DNA of 64,000 nt from Trametopsis cervina (GCA_022385755.1 MU278348.1:2485470-2549469), one strand, 5' to 3'; positions 1 through 15,111 are shown, counted from the first letter of the stretch. Numbers and translations are program-made. The notes: generated from the sequence alone by a model not told the origin.

Positions 1-359
1 CTGTATTCAACGATTATTATGCTTGCAGTGTGCACATGTCTAGCGGTGCTGATACCCGCCGGTGCATATGACGCTGATTGTGTGAAGGTTGGGAGAAACC
101 TGCGTCAGTTCTCGGGTCTTCGAGAGGATCCTTCGACTTCATTTCTCTAGAACGCAATGCACCGTCCCAGATGACTTAAATAAATTCGCGGGCAGAGGCG
201 GCGACGTCACGACTCTGACTCTGACTCTCCTCCTATCTGCGAGTACTCTGTGACGGTCGGTTGGTGACGTCCGCTTATCTGCCCACCCTCCGCTGGTGAT
301 CCACACCCGACTTCAACCAGATAACGACCTTTCACGACTAGTCTTTACGAACCCCCACG
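1..359. other. Intergenic region and promoter of the AVT1-type gene
   Basis: No gene is visible here. An AT-rich element TTAAATAAAT at 176-185 could serve as a core promoter element. The stretch before the ATG at 360 is pyrimidine-rich, as fungal 5' leaders often are. Confidence 0.4.
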
Positions 360-2706
360 ATGTCCTCCTTCAACCCGAGCTCGTACAACTCGTCGCGGTT
401 TCTGTTCGGGACGCCCTCGACGAGTGGCGTGCGCGACGCTTTCCAGGCGTGTGAGCCACCCATGTCCGTGCACCCTCCGTACCGTACCACTAACAGTCAT
501 TCTGCTCAGATCGTCGCTCACAGTATTACCTGTCTGACTCGGTGTCCGCCTCCCCGTCTGCCACAGACGATGAGTTCGCAGACTACGAGCGACAGTCCGC
601 TATAGCCGAAGACGACGACGACTTGGACGACCCAGACGACTACATTGGCGATGACGGTCCCCGCCCCCACCACAGTCCCCCGCCGACGCGGTCGTACGAC
701 CCGAATGCAGCGATCGGAAACCTGCAGTGGGACGAAGACCTAACTCCGGGTCCCTCTACTGCCTTCGACACACACTCCGGGGCACATCCTGTCTTCCTCC
801 CTATCCCTGAGCACCCCGGGGCCAGTCGCCGACCGACGCAGGACACAATCGTCCCCGTACCCGCCAGCTATGCCGCGCGCGAGGACACACCTCTGCTCCA
901 CAGAGCGACGTCGCTGACGTTCGCGGAGCCCCGTCGGGCAGGGAATGAGAGTGTGCTGCCTGCAATTGCTATGCCTGTGGATGGGCCACCAGCCACCCTC
1001 ACGCGCCGCATATCGCAGTCCAGTGCGAGAAGCGGAGGGCGCAGGGGGAGCGGGGCTTCGCGCGTTACGAAGGCGGTCCAGGCGGGGCAGAGTACGTTCG
1101 GGCAGACAGTGAGTCAAGGTGGCGGGTTTGGCGTGGTCTGTACTGATGAACGATTTGTAGTTGTTCAACGCTATTGCTATTCTCCTAGGCATCGGAATGT
1201 TGTCCGAACCACTCGCGTTTGCCTATGCAGGCTGGATAGGAGGAATGCTGTTGATCACGTTTTACGGCTGGATAACCTGCTACACGTACGTCGACTCAGG
1301 TTCAGGTTCGAAAGATGTGTATGAGCTGATCAGCCACACAGCGCAAAACTTTTGGCCCACATCATCTTGGACGACCCGAAGCTAAGATCATACTCTGACA
1401 TTGGTCGCAAGGCTTTTGGGATGCGCTCCGGCCCAATAATCAGTGCACTGTTCTGTCTGGAGCTCTTCACAGTCAGGTATGCCTTTGTGATTTACTCTCA
1501 TATAAATGTTCGCCTGACATCTCGTCAAGCGTGGCTCTTGTCACCTTGTACGCCGACTCTCTGCACTCTGTCCTCCCGGCGTATTCAGCAAACGCTTACA
1601 AGGTCCTAGGTCTTCTCGTGTATGTCTCCACTGCAATATGCACATGTCATACCAACTAATCTTCGTCCATTCTAGTCTCGTACCCACAGTATTAATGCCG
1701 CTATCTTTGCTCTCGTATGCCTCGATTGTGGGCATATTATCTACGCTCTACCTCGTTTTGGTAATGTTCATAGATGGTTTCTCCAAACCTGAAGGACCTG
1801 GCAGTCTGTGGAGTCCGGCTCAGACTAGTCTGAGCTTTGGCAGCCTTGGACAGTTAGGCTTATCCTTTGGATTATTCATGGCTGGTGTAAGTCATGCTTC
1901 TTTGTTTGATTTCTCTACGCATTCTGACTGCTTGATTGTAGCTCTCTGGACACGCCGTCATCCCTTCTCTCGCAAGAGACATGATAGACCCAAACCAATT
2001 CGATAAAATGATAGAATGGGCGTTCGCTATCGCCACTGGTATTTACACCATCATCGGTGTGACTGGATATCTCATGTTTGGAAATGATGTCAGCGACGAG
2101 GTAGGTCTTGTTATATGTTCTGTCTATACTTGATGTTCATGCGTATGAACAGTTCAGCCAAGATCTGATGACCACTCCTGGGTACAACCTGAACCTCAAC
2201 CGAGTCGCACTATGGGGACTAGTAATTGCCCCGCTCTCAAAATTTGCGTTGGCCACGAGACCAGTATGTTGCCCGGTACTGTGTCACTTACGCCAAATGC
2301 TTACTTCCGCGAACAGCTCAACCTCACATTGGAAATCATGCTCGGGATTGAGGTAGGCGGCCAGTCTCCCGACGATCACGGCATGTCGTCCTCCACGAAA
2401 CCACACGAATCGAGTACCACCGAACATAGCCCAAAGCTGAAGCGCATCTTGGTAACAATCGAGCGTGCGCTGTTCACGTCGCTCTCTGTGGCCACTTCGA
2501 TTCTTGTACCCGAATTCAGCTCAATGATGGCTTTCCTCGGATCGTTCTCCGCGTTCCTAATCTGCGTTATTGGACCTGTATCGGCCAAGATTGCGCTGAC
2601 AGGGAAATGCTCATTGTGGGACGGAGCGCTCCTCGGGACTGCTATCGTCATGGCGGCGTGGGGAACAGCAGCGGCGTTTTGGTCCGCAGGAGAGGGCGGT
2701 GTGTAG
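360..2706 (+). CDS. AVT1: Vacuolar amino-acid transporter, AVT1 type (AAAP family)
   Basis: The product is a polytopic membrane protein of the amino acid/auxin permease family. Yeast AVT1 homologues move neutral amino acids across the vacuolar membrane. Nine exons (360-450, 510-1108, 1161-1285, 1342-1476, 1530-1619, 1676-1886, 1942-2100, 2153-2263, 2317-2706) join to 636 residues. The first ~190 residues are an acidic, Ser/Pro-rich cytosolic tail with a DDDDLDDPDDY patch, as in AVT1. The membrane domain opens with LFNAIAILLGIGMLSEPLAF and continues with CYTAKLLAH and SYSDIGRKAFG, which are family hallmarks. About ten hydrophobic segments follow. The last ends a few residues before the stop. 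Substrate specificity is inferred from the family only. The gene converges on the eIF3k gene. Confidence 0.9.
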
Positions 2707-2885
2707 TGCGTGTGGGTTCGAGTGGGGCAATTGAGAACATTTTGGGATACGATCTTCCTCCTTTGACAATGCATATTTCAGACGCACGCAATTATAACAA
2801 GTGTAATCGAACTCTGAGTGTAGCAATACAGCAGCTATTGGCGATACATACAAATGCAACGATAGCGAGTACAGCAGTGAAACGA

Positions 2886-3823
2886 TCATGCAGTCTGTGC
2901 GTGTGCGATGACCTTTACCAGCTCTGCAAAGACTCGGGGTAAGGATGAGTTGATAAAAGAAGGTGGGAGACGTACGAGGCAGCTGGATGGTTTCTTGTAC
3001 AACGGTCGACTCGATCTGGTTATCAGGGTTAGGAGGGATGGAGATGACGCCAGATGAGGCATCGACGGTCCATCCCAGTTTTGCGACGTAACCAGCGAGA
3101 TCGTCCCCTGCGACCCAATTTGATCAGTACGTTATCACATTACGAACATTGAGAATATAACAACCTTTGAGGTTAAGGTACGTCCCGAGTCTCTCGCCTC
3201 CTATTCTCCGGAACGCAGCCTTCACCGTCTGCACGACGACCCCACGCACAGAATCCTCGAAGCCCACGCATTCGACCGTGTAGTTGTCGCGCAGGGACTC
3301 CGCCTTGGCCGAGCGGTAGAGCTGCCAGAACGCGGGGAAACGGCACTGACGGAGCAGGCTGTGAAGCTCGGTGAGCACGGGGAGGAGGGACGGGAGCGGG
3401 TCTGGCTCGTCGGGGTTCGTGCTGGCGGGGCGTTCGTCCAGGAGAGATATGCAGAGGTTGAAGTCGGGGAAGGGCGCGGAGATGAGGGATTTTATGAGAA
3501 TGTTGATCACGACGTCCGGGTTGTAGAGGTCTGGGTTGAATTGGTACCTGCGAGGTGTTGAGTGAAGATGCGGTGTGGGGATGAGGATTATGCTTACAGT
3601 TTGAGGATAGCAAGGTTCGCGAGGCAGTCGTATTCTTCGCTGCGGATCTGGTGGTATAGGTAATCCTCTAGTATACCAACATTTGAAGGGTTGTATCTGT
3701 CTACGAGGTGGTGAGATGGAGGTATAGATAATAATAACGTTAGTACATACCGACTCCAGACACCAAGTTCTCAATGAGTTCTGTCCGTGTAGGAGGGGTA
3801 ACCCAGGCCGCTGCTGAAGTCAT
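2886..3823 (-). CDS. EIF3K: Eukaryotic translation initiation factor 3 subunit K
   Basis: eIF3k is a small subunit of the eIF3 complex, which binds the 40S ribosome and organises initiation. The spliced product is about 245 residues, against 218-240 for the family. It starts MTSAAAWVTPPTRTELIENL and continues with NPSNVGILEDYLYHQ, CLANLAILKLYQFNP and VEHDL-like helical repeats ending in a winged-helix/PCI part (GWTVDASSGVISIP). The C-terminus LAKVIAHAQ-like (here LVKVIAHAQTA) is typical. Four introns are needed: after Gly23-Val24, after KLYQF upstream, after NLKG and after QLP. The last acceptor is at about 2934. The ATG at 3823 is 290 bp from the divergent WDR5 start, so the two genes share a promoter. 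Confidence 0.9.
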
Positions 3824-3970
3824 ATCTTTTGAAAGTTTGAGGAGCTTTGAATTGCAAGATATCCGGTTTACAAGATGTAGAGATCCGACGCGTGGGGGAC
3901 GAGCTTCAGCAAGGAGGATGGCTTGAAAAGTGAAGAAATCTTAATCTCGAGATTCGTTGATCGAGCTGCC

Positions 3971-3981
3971 TTTTCGAGCGC
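3971..3981 (+). promoter_or_regulatory. 11-bp motif TTTTCGAGCGC in the eIF3k/WDR5 divergent promoter
   Basis: The same 11-mer occurs at 13924-13934 in the Pescadillo/SmD2 divergent promoter. Here it lies about midway between the eIF3k ATG (3823) and the WDR5 ATG (4113). I saw no third copy in other intergenic regions of the window. A regulatory role is inference from position and recurrence. Confidence 0.3.
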
Positions 3982-4112
3982 GGGCGTTTCAGCGTATGAA
4001 TGCAGCTCGTACTTACAACTGGACCAATGTCATCTTTCTCATTGATCTTCATCGCGTCGTGCTAGCTATCATTCGACTCTGCTGAACGCGTCAAAGGGTG
4101 TGGAATACTCAT

Positions 4113-5700
<1,588 letters not shown>

Positions 5701-5982
5701 TAAACGCGGGTGCCATACTGTGTCATGCACAGACCACTTGTCAGTATCAAAGCTGTGATAGTTGGGTCGTGGCCGATGCATGACTTCTATTGGGGTGATT
5801 ATATTTGTAATATGTGTAATATTGTACCAGTTTGCCGTGATACTGCGTGTTGCTGTGCGCCTTGCCCAATCTCATTGCTGAGCTGACCGATTCAGACGCG
5901 GGGAAGGGGCAAACTTGCTGCGATTCGGAATAAACTGGCCAACTCGAGGTGCTGCCCGAAGAGGGCCGACGCGGTGCGGTTG

Positions 5983-5995
5983 TTCCAGAACGTTC
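5983..5995 (+). promoter_or_regulatory. Perfect three-unit heat-shock element
   Basis: The bases read TTC-CA-GAA-CG-TTC, an uninterrupted alternating nTTCnnGAAnnTTCn array that matches the heat-shock factor (HSF1) consensus. It lies about 50 bp upstream of the TATA box and 140 bp upstream of the polyubiquitin ATG. This fits the known heat and stress induction of UBI4-type genes. Confidence 0.7.
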
Positions 5996-6043
5996 GGTTT
6001 CCCTATTTGGACCACAGTAGTCCGGTAATTTTGAACTCCGCTG

Positions 6044-6053
6044 TATTATATAG
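6044..6053 (+). promoter_or_regulatory. TATA box of polyubiquitin
   Basis: TATTATATAG lies 83 bp upstream of the ATG at 6136, a typical distance for a strong fungal promoter. A pyrimidine-rich leader follows it. Confidence 0.6.
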
Positions 6054-6135
6054 GGAGCCCTCTACGCAGCGACTAGTTCCCCAAGTCTCTTATCTTCCAC
6101 TACAACCGTTCTCACTCCACTACACTACATACGCC

Positions 6136-7770
<1,635 letters not shown>

Positions 7771-10700
7771 ATGGAGATATTCATGAGGAGCATCGGGCCC
7801 CTCGTGGATCAGGATGGACTGAAAGTGGAACTCGCTCGTGTTTTCCATTCCCCCGACTATGCCCATCATGTCGGCCCAGCGAGGCAACTCAACCTGGAAG
7901 TCTACATTTTTCCAAGGAGGACAAGAACGGGAAGGTGTGGTGTCTTCACTGTACCTACCGCCGCCATCGGCCAACAATTCCTTAACGAATACGGCGGCAT
8001 TACCCCTCAGAGAACAATTGTACTGAACGGGAGGATCATATTCACACAAAGCAATAAACCTCCTCGCAATCATATCGTAGAGCAGATATACAGAATGCCC
8101 TACGTAGACCCCAGGGAGATACAGGAACGCCAGAAACGCAGTCAGGAGGTGACATCGAGGTCAATCGCCTTACAAGCGGTACAATTCGGATGGGAATGCC
8201 GTGACTCTGTCTATTCCATCGAATGGGAGAAGGCTTACTCCGAAGGATGCTCTCTCCTCTTTGACGATGAGCGAAGAGAATTCCGTATAGAACATAGGGG
8301 CCCCAAGGACACCAATCTCGTTGCCATCCGCGCATCGCAAGTTCGATGGTGCTCTGCTGGAGCAGATGGACCTGAAGATACACTCTTTTTCAACCTCCTG
8401 TATCCACCCTCCTTCGAGAAGAAAATGGGCGAGGAAAATCTCATGATGGAGCTGGTCCAGGCGTTGGCTTTACATACTGGTAGGCCGAGCACGTTCCAAG
8501 AGCAGAGGCAGCGTCAGACCACCTTCGAAGATAAGAACTCCGGAATTTTCGAGTACATATCTCTCTCGATTAGGCTGGTCTGTGGGCAAACGTCCGGGCT
8601 ACGCACCTTCAGAGAGCTGTGCCGCCATGCATCAATGACAGCTTTGGATTACGTCTGTCCTGTGGAACGTCGCGGATTGTTCTCTCCCAGCATCCGCGAG
8701 GAGTACAAGCGTTGGGTGTCCGGACTGGACTGGACTGTCGCATTCCAAGTGGAAGCCCTGACTCGCACTGGGGTTATGCACTTGAAAGATGTCCTCAGCC
8801 TTCATGTTGAGATTGCGAAGATCGTACGTAAACAAGGCAACTCTTTCGCGGCTAAGTTCGTACGACACTTTGCGACGCAGGCGAAGGCTTTATTATGGTA
8901 CGGCGCGGATGGTCAAAGCCCGACAGAATCGGTCCGGAAACTTTTTGAGCGTTGCAGGAGTGACTATCAACCGCCGAAGCACCGACGCCAGGACCGGTTT
9001 CACGATGCAGATGACGCTTTCCAGTGCTTACATGTTACCTGCACGCCTACTACATTTCGCCTCGACGGCCCTTATCCTGAACGATCAAATAGGATCGTAC
9101 GACAGTACGCTTCACATCAGGACTGTTTCCTCCGTGTCAGCTTCGTCGACGAGACCGACCTCCAATATAGGTTCGACCGTGACGTGGATGGCCGGTCATT
9201 CATTCAGCGGCGAGTAGGTGGCATACTGCGCAGTGGACTGGAGATCGCTGGTCGGCGTTTTGAGTTCTTGGCATATTCACAGTCTGCTCTCAAAGAGCAT
9301 GCTGTGTGGTTTGTCATGGAGTTCAGAACGCGCGACGGAACTATCGTCAATGCTCAGTCGATTATCGCCGGTTTAGGAAGATTCGATAACATGCCTTCCG
9401 ACCCTCACCTGATCTTCTGCCCTGCTCGTTACGGCGCACGCATTTCTCAGGCTTTTACTGCGACTGACTCCTCGGTGACCGTCAAAGCGGATGAAATAAT
9501 TCAAATCGATGATATCAAGACCATGGACGGGGCTTGGGCATTTACAGATGGCATAGGAACCATCTCTCCTGAGCTTGCTAAGGAGGTATGGAGGGCCCTT
9601 TCTTCTCGTAGACGTTGGTCACACCGGACGAAGACATACGCTCGTGCTCTTCAAGTACGATTCATGGGTTCGAAAGGCATGCTTAGCGTTGATCATCTTC
9701 TCTCCGGCCGGGCTATCTGCTTAAGGCCCTCCATGATCAAATTCGAAGCTCCAGAATCTCGAAACATCGAGATTGCCCGCGCATTCTACAAACCCGGCCC
9801 CTTCTACCTGAATAGGCCGTTCATCATGATCCTAGAGGCCCTAGGAGTACCGTACGAAGTATTTCAGGAGCTCCAGCGTAGAGCTGTAGCGAATGCCCAA
9901 ACCGCAGTTGAGTCCTTGGAGAAGTCAGCGAGGTTGTTGGAAGGTTATGGGCTTGGGGCATCATACAAACTCACATCGGTCATGCTCAGCCTTCATAAGC
10001 TCGGGGTCGACCCGCCCTCCTACGACGTATTTTGGACGCGCATGATGGACTTCTCCATAAACCATGTTCTTCGTGAACTCAAGCATCATGCTCGAATCCC
10101 TGTGGACGATGCGTGGAATCTCGTTGGCGTAGCCGACATACATGGTTACTTGAAGGAGGGCGAAGTATTTGGTTGCATCGTGCCGACGGACGGTAGCGGG
10201 CCCATTTATCTTGAAGGCCCAACCATGGTTTCTCGTTCTCCAACTATTCATCCCGGTGACGTCCAGGTTGCTCATGGAATTGGTCCACCCCCGCCTGGTT
10301 CACCATTCGCGAAGGAGAGTCTTAGAAATACTCTGGTTTTCTCTATCAAAGGTATGTACGAGTACCTGATTAACTATCTATGGCTGATGCCTCTCTGTGT
10401 GAAGGTTGGCGACCGCTGCCATCATTCCTGGGGGGCGGTGATCTTGATGGTGAGTTCGGGTTTGATGCCACAGGAAATCTGTTCCTAATGCAAGAGATAG
10501 GAGACGAATATAGAGTGACCATGCTGGAATTCCTTCTCCCGAAGCGCACATTTTCGCCTGCGAACTATGATCCGGCCAAGAGAAAGATGCTCGATAGACC
10601 AAGTACCATGGAAGATGTTGCCGACTTCGTCACAGAGTACATTACAAGTGACGTAGGTGTTCTGTCATCGAACTGCAACACACCGTTCTGAATGGTTTCA

Positions 10701-11560
10701 TACAGTCTTTGGGAATCATCGCCCTCACATGGCTGATTATCGCAGATCAGAGTACTGAAGGCATCTTCGACCCAGATTGCATGAAATTATCCGCCCTGCA
10801 TTCGGATGCTGTGGATTACCCAAAGAGTGGACAGCCAGTTCCTTTGGCCAACCTGCCCAGGCTTAAGTTCAAATCGAAGCCAGATTGGCACGCACCGGAA
10901 ACTATCACACCGGATCCCGAAAAGTATTACGAGAGCAATCGCGCAATCGGTCTTTTGTGCCGCGAAATCGAGTTGCCCGCTGTGGAGAAGGTCAAGAGGA
11001 TACAGCGCGCTCAGCGTCGTCAGCTGCAGCAGAATGAGACGTACTCTGAGCAGGAGGTCTACGACTTTTTTGTGGACGGCGAACTTACAGATCATGCAGT
11101 ATATGAAGCGACTTCCGCACATGTCGCTGGATTCATACAACTCGGCCGCTTCGCAGAAGAGTTGGTGGCTGAGATGTGGGAGCTGTTCGAGAACTACAGA
11201 TCGCAGCTGCAGACCATCTGTGTCGACCATACTCTGTCCAATGCAAGGGATGCCATGCTCACAGAAGAGGAAGCCGTCGTTGGTACTATTGTGGCGAAAT
11301 GTTCGCAACCACGCAAGCGCAAGGATCTCATGTCGAAGATGCGAGAGCAGACGTCGACTCTGGTGGATGATATCGTGGGCGCGATGGCAGGCGAGGAAGG
11401 AATTATGCCGGAGAAGGTGCTGGAGAGAGCGTGGGTGGCGTTCAGGCTTGCTGCGTTGGAAGGCGAGTATGAGACCTTCGGAGCACAAAGCTTTGCATGG
11501 GTGGCTTTAGGCGAGATATTTGGCGCAATCAAGGCGATTGAGCAAGCTGAGTATGTGTAG
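7771..11560 (+). CDS. RNA-dependent RNA polymerase, QDE-1/RDR family (RNA silencing)
   Basis: Cellular RdRPs of this family make double-stranded RNA for quelling and small-RNA silencing. Four exons (7771-10351, 10405-10449, 10501-10652, 10706-11560) join to 1210 residues. The N-terminal ~120 residues resemble the RRM-like region of RdRPs. The catalytic part includes AFTDGIGTISPELAKEV, QVRFMGSKGMLSV, IHPGDVQV, GWRPLPSFLGGGDLDGD and SDSLGIIALTWLIIADQS, then HSDAVDYPKSGQPV. The three catalytic aspartates are D873, D875 and D877. The 51-bp intron 10450-10500 splits the Gly codon between them. Read unspliced, the motif would become DLDGE, but the spliced form DLDGDEY fits the family exactly. Symbol left empty because the paralogue class cannot be assigned. 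Confidence 0.93.
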
Positions 11561-11734
11561 TGCTGTTTTCCCCTATGTGATTTCCCTTGTATACTTACGT
11601 CCAGCGACTGTCATCATGTACCAACTAGCCTGACGAAATGTAGTATGATATGTATAAGAAACACAAGCCAGTAACGTACATGAGCGTGAACTGTCCCTGA
11701 GAAAACGACAAATGCAACAAGCCGGGAAATTTGA

Positions 11735-13832
11735 CTAAGGTTTTGCCTTCGCCGAATGCTTGCGTTGTTTTTCAATGTCCACTTTCCTCTGTTGCAGTTT
11801 GTCTTTCTATAACACATACCAGTGGCGTTAGCTGTAGAACAGACGTACGAAAGTATACATACCTCAACGGCTCTCTTTCGCTCGCCAAACTTCATCCTCT
11901 CGTACAACTTCCTCTGCTTATTGCTCATCATCATCTTGTTCATGTCCTCTTCAGCGGGTGCTGAGACAGGATCCTCCAGGGCTTTGACCTTCTTACGGGC
12001 TTTACGGGCCTCCTTTTCGAAGGTACCAAAGTCTACACCGGCTGCTTCTGCGGCCAACTCTGCGGCGTGAAGAGCCGCTGTATCCTCAGCTGTAGCTGCA
12101 GCCTTGAGAGCCGCCCGTTCGGGTACTTCATCGTCTTCCTCAGCATCCTCACTTCCGCTTCCCTCTGGCTCACTGACTTCCGCCTCTTCATCCTCTTCCA
12201 TATTTGCTCCTTCCTGCTGAAGGCCAATGAGGGGATCGTAGGCATCGGCTCTGCCCTCGAATGGACTGAGGTGGGGTGGTAGTGTCTTCCCTTGAGTGTA
12301 CGGTTCTTCAAGAAGGATTTTGCCTGCGTTGATACAGTCCACTACCCATTGTGGCTGGACGTACTTCCTTCTTCGCCGTCTCTCCCGCTCTTCTTCTGTC
12401 TCGCCCGGCTTCTCGACAGCAGGGCGATCGATTATGACGTGAGTGATCGACTCGTCAGATTCTTCGAAGGGCGAACCACTACCAGACGTAGCAGGCCAGC
12501 CTATGCGGCCGCCGAATGAGCGAACGAGGAATTCGAATATTGACCGGGAGGTTTCACGAGAGAGCCAGAAGGTATACGGAGAGAACAGTCTTGAAGATCC
12601 GGCATGTGGGAGGGAAGAGAGAGTCTGGAAGGTAGGGAGTGCGGCTGCTTCTTGAGGATTGGAGGTGGATGGGTGGGCAACGAACTCCTCCTCAGCAGCA
12701 TCCACAGAAGGAACCTGGTCGGCATCTGCAGCATCCTCCATGTCCACGTCTGTCTCGTCTGAAGCTCCAGTAGTGATAGTCCTGATGGTTTTCCGTACAT
12801 CTTTGCTCGACACACGTTTCCCGTTTATCTCTACTTCCTTCACCTTCTTCGATGATGGAGTAGCGACGGTATGCTTCGCCTCTTGCAGAACGAAGGCGCC
12901 AACTCCTGCTCCACTCTCATCTTTCTTGTCGTCCAGAGGGGGCGGGTACACTAATCCCGCATCGGTGTATAGCTTGAAGAATACGAAACCAAGTAGAGTT
13001 TGGTATAGCTCTAAAAACGTCAGCATTACACGAACGTCGACGTCTGAAGGAATCTGTAACAGCCGTTAGCTCGAGAGGCTGACGGTAAGCTCAGGACATA
13101 CAGATTGTGTAAACTGATAGGGCACAAGCCATGTGACGGTCTGGTCAAAAACTTCTGCCTGGTAGTAGACACCTTTTATCGACAGGAATACTTTTCGGAT
13201 AGCTTGTGTATGTATAACGTAGAGTTGCCATTCAGCAGCAAGACGTGCACAGTTTTCAACCAGGCTTGGAGCAACTCTTGCACTGGACGGTAGCGAGGCA
13301 AACAGGAAAATCATGCAGAGCGCATCGTCTATATCGCGGACAGCGTCTACGAATGTCGGATATCTAGAACGGAACTCGTCAGACTAAGGAGAACATGCAA
13401 GTGATCAAACGTACCGCTCCTTGATGATATGGTCCAGACGGTACACGGGTTTGTTCTCCTCCAAACTCTGCGCACTGCTCCATTCTCCTCTCCCAAGGGC
13501 ACGGGAGAGTTTTTTGGCGAAAGCTTTGTGTTCTCGAAGCTTTTTGAGGACCGGCTCGTGCGCCAAGTAAGCTATGTCCTTAGCATAGTAGAACGAAGTC
13601 GGTGCAGACGAGCCCTTATTCGCACGTTTCCTATGACGAGGTTCGCGGGGGAAGATACCTTTCTAGACCCATTAAATATAAGTGCGGCGGTCAAATGAGT
13701 GGTGGACGCACCTTTTAGGATGCACAACCTTCTGAAATCTGCCAGAGAGCATTGAAGCTTTTTAATAGCCGAGGTACGAGTAACGTAAGCCTTTGCTGCG
13801 CCTGCTTTTCCCTTTTGCTTTAAACGGCCCAT
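11735..13832 (-). CDS. NOP7: Pescadillo homologue (PES1/Nop7), 60S ribosome biogenesis
   Basis: Pescadillo is part of the PeBoW complex (with Bop1/Erb1 and WDR12/Ytm1), which is needed for 27S pre-rRNA processing in the nucleolus. The N-terminal domain begins [19 protein letters not shown], then [21 protein letters not shown] with [20 protein letters not shown], the diagnostic Pescadillo_N sequence. [21 protein letters not shown] follows. A BRCT domain lies in the C-terminal half ([15 protein letters not shown] through [19 protein letters not shown]). The tail is acidic and then basic coiled coil ([19 protein letters not shown]), ending in AKAKP. At least five introns. The start ATG at 13832 is only 152 bp from the divergent SmD2 ATG. 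Confidence 0.93.
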
Positions 13833-13923
13833 GTTGTCGTAGTTTCGAGTAAGGGTGAGTTACAGTAATGAAGTTTTGAGAGAAGCAAGTATTGTAGGCG
13901 CGCAGATCATTAGACGCCCTGAC

Positions 13924-13934
13924 TTTTCGAGCGC
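13924..13934 (+). promoter_or_regulatory. 11-bp motif TTTTCGAGCGC in the Pescadillo/SmD2 divergent promoter
   Basis: This is identical to 3971-3981 in the eIF3k/WDR5 divergent promoter and in the same orientation on the + strand. It lies 61 bp from the SmD2 ATG and 92 bp from the Pescadillo ATG. Function is inference. Confidence 0.3.
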
Positions 13935-13984
13935 ATGTTTGTCGTGCACAAACACGAGGTCGTCCTTGTTTACCGGAGACCAAG

Positions 13985-14576
13985 ATGAGGTACGTACAAC
14001 AGGAATATGAACTAAAGGTCTCTACTAATATTTTCTAGTCAATACGTGCACGTACCAAAATCTGAGCTTGATGAGGCACAATTACGTGCGCTCGAGGAGC
14101 ACGAGATCAGCCAGGGCCCTCTGTCTGTGCTACAACAAGCAGTTAGGAATCATGCCCAAGTTCTAATTTCTCTACGAAACAACAAGAAGCTACTAGCTCG
14201 TGTGAAGGCCTTTGACAGACATAGCAACATGGTACGCACTTTTGGCGCAATGGTATCCGCCGCATGCTTACGATCTGACAGGTCCTCGAGAATGTGAAAG
14301 AGGTGAGCTTTGCCGGAGTTCATGCTCATCACGCCATGCTCATTCGTGATGTAGATGTGGACAGAGGTGCCGAAAGGGAAGAACAAGAAACCCGTCAACA
14401 AAGATAGATTCATCAGCAAAATGTTCTTGCGGTACGTTGGCGTAGTTCACCGGTGTTCATCGCCACTAACATCCGCTTTTAGGGGGGACTCAGTCATACT
14501 CAGTAAGTCGTTTCATCCCGCTCAGCAAGGAGCGGTATCTCATATAGCTGTCACAGTTCTGCGCAATACGGCATAG
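13985..14576 (+). CDS. SMD2: Small nuclear ribonucleoprotein Sm D2
   Basis: SmD2 is one of seven Sm proteins forming the ring around U1, U2, U4 and U5 snRNAs. The 111-residue product reads [20 protein letters not shown], then [65 protein letters not shown] and LRNTA. Both Sm motifs are intact, and length and order match human SmD2 (118 residues). The first exon is only five bases (13985-13989, ATGAG), followed by an intron to 14038. Four further short introns follow, the last ending just before LRNTA. It is divergent from Pescadillo with a 152-bp intergenic region. Confidence 0.95.
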
Positions 14577-15111
14577 ATACTCTCAAGATTTTCGCATCTA
14601 TTTTGGATGCTACCAGACGCGCTCTACCGGATGCTTAGAGCAGTATATTGGAGGATCTGCCCGCGCTACTGGCATGTCAAGCCGTGGGTTTGTTGTATTG
14701 TGTATGTATGAATGTAAGGTGTGCATGGACATCGTTTCCTTGGCTTGCATGCATTTGTTGCGCGCATGTATGAAGGAGTCCATCGTGTCTGTGTGCTGTA
14801 ACTAAAATTCAACTACGTGCCCTCATCTATGCGACCGTTGACACTTATCAGCGACGCGATTGCTTGTTATTGGCGATATGTGTATGCCGGTTACTCGAAC
14901 ATGTAGTGTGCGGTGTAAGTCAATGCTTCCTATGCAAAGGCGATCACCGGGTGCGTAGTGCATGATCAGGGCTAGGCGCTTACTGTGTGTGTGATAGTGG
15001 TGACAGAGGACGCGGTTCTCGTACGTTTCGCCTTTCTCTGCAACTCCCATCCGCTAGTGCATATCGACAAGCTGGCTTCATCTCTCGTTTTCCTAGCTCA
15101 CTGTTGGGCTG
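14577..15111. other. Intergenic region between SmD2 and the Sec7 gene
   Basis: No gene is supported. The first half is TG-rich with several GTATG and TGCATG repeats, consistent with a 3' UTR and terminator. The short open frame on the minus strand near 14823-15050 has no protein character. The last ~60 bases are the pyrimidine-rich leader of the next gene. Confidence 0.4.

Larger units (their letters stand above)
5701..6135. other. Intergenic region: polyubiquitin promoter
   Basis: This holds the WDR5 3' end and the polyubiquitin promoter. A heat-shock element at 5983-5995 and a TATA box at 6044-6053 are listed separately. The 60 bases before the ATG are C/T/A-rich, typical of a highly expressed fungal leader. 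Confidence 0.6.

Noticed and set aside
10380..10691. An RdRP frame reading DLDGE instead of DLDGD
   Set aside because: It arises only if the 51-bp intron 10450-10500 is read as coding. Splicing restores DLDGDEY and the family sequence.
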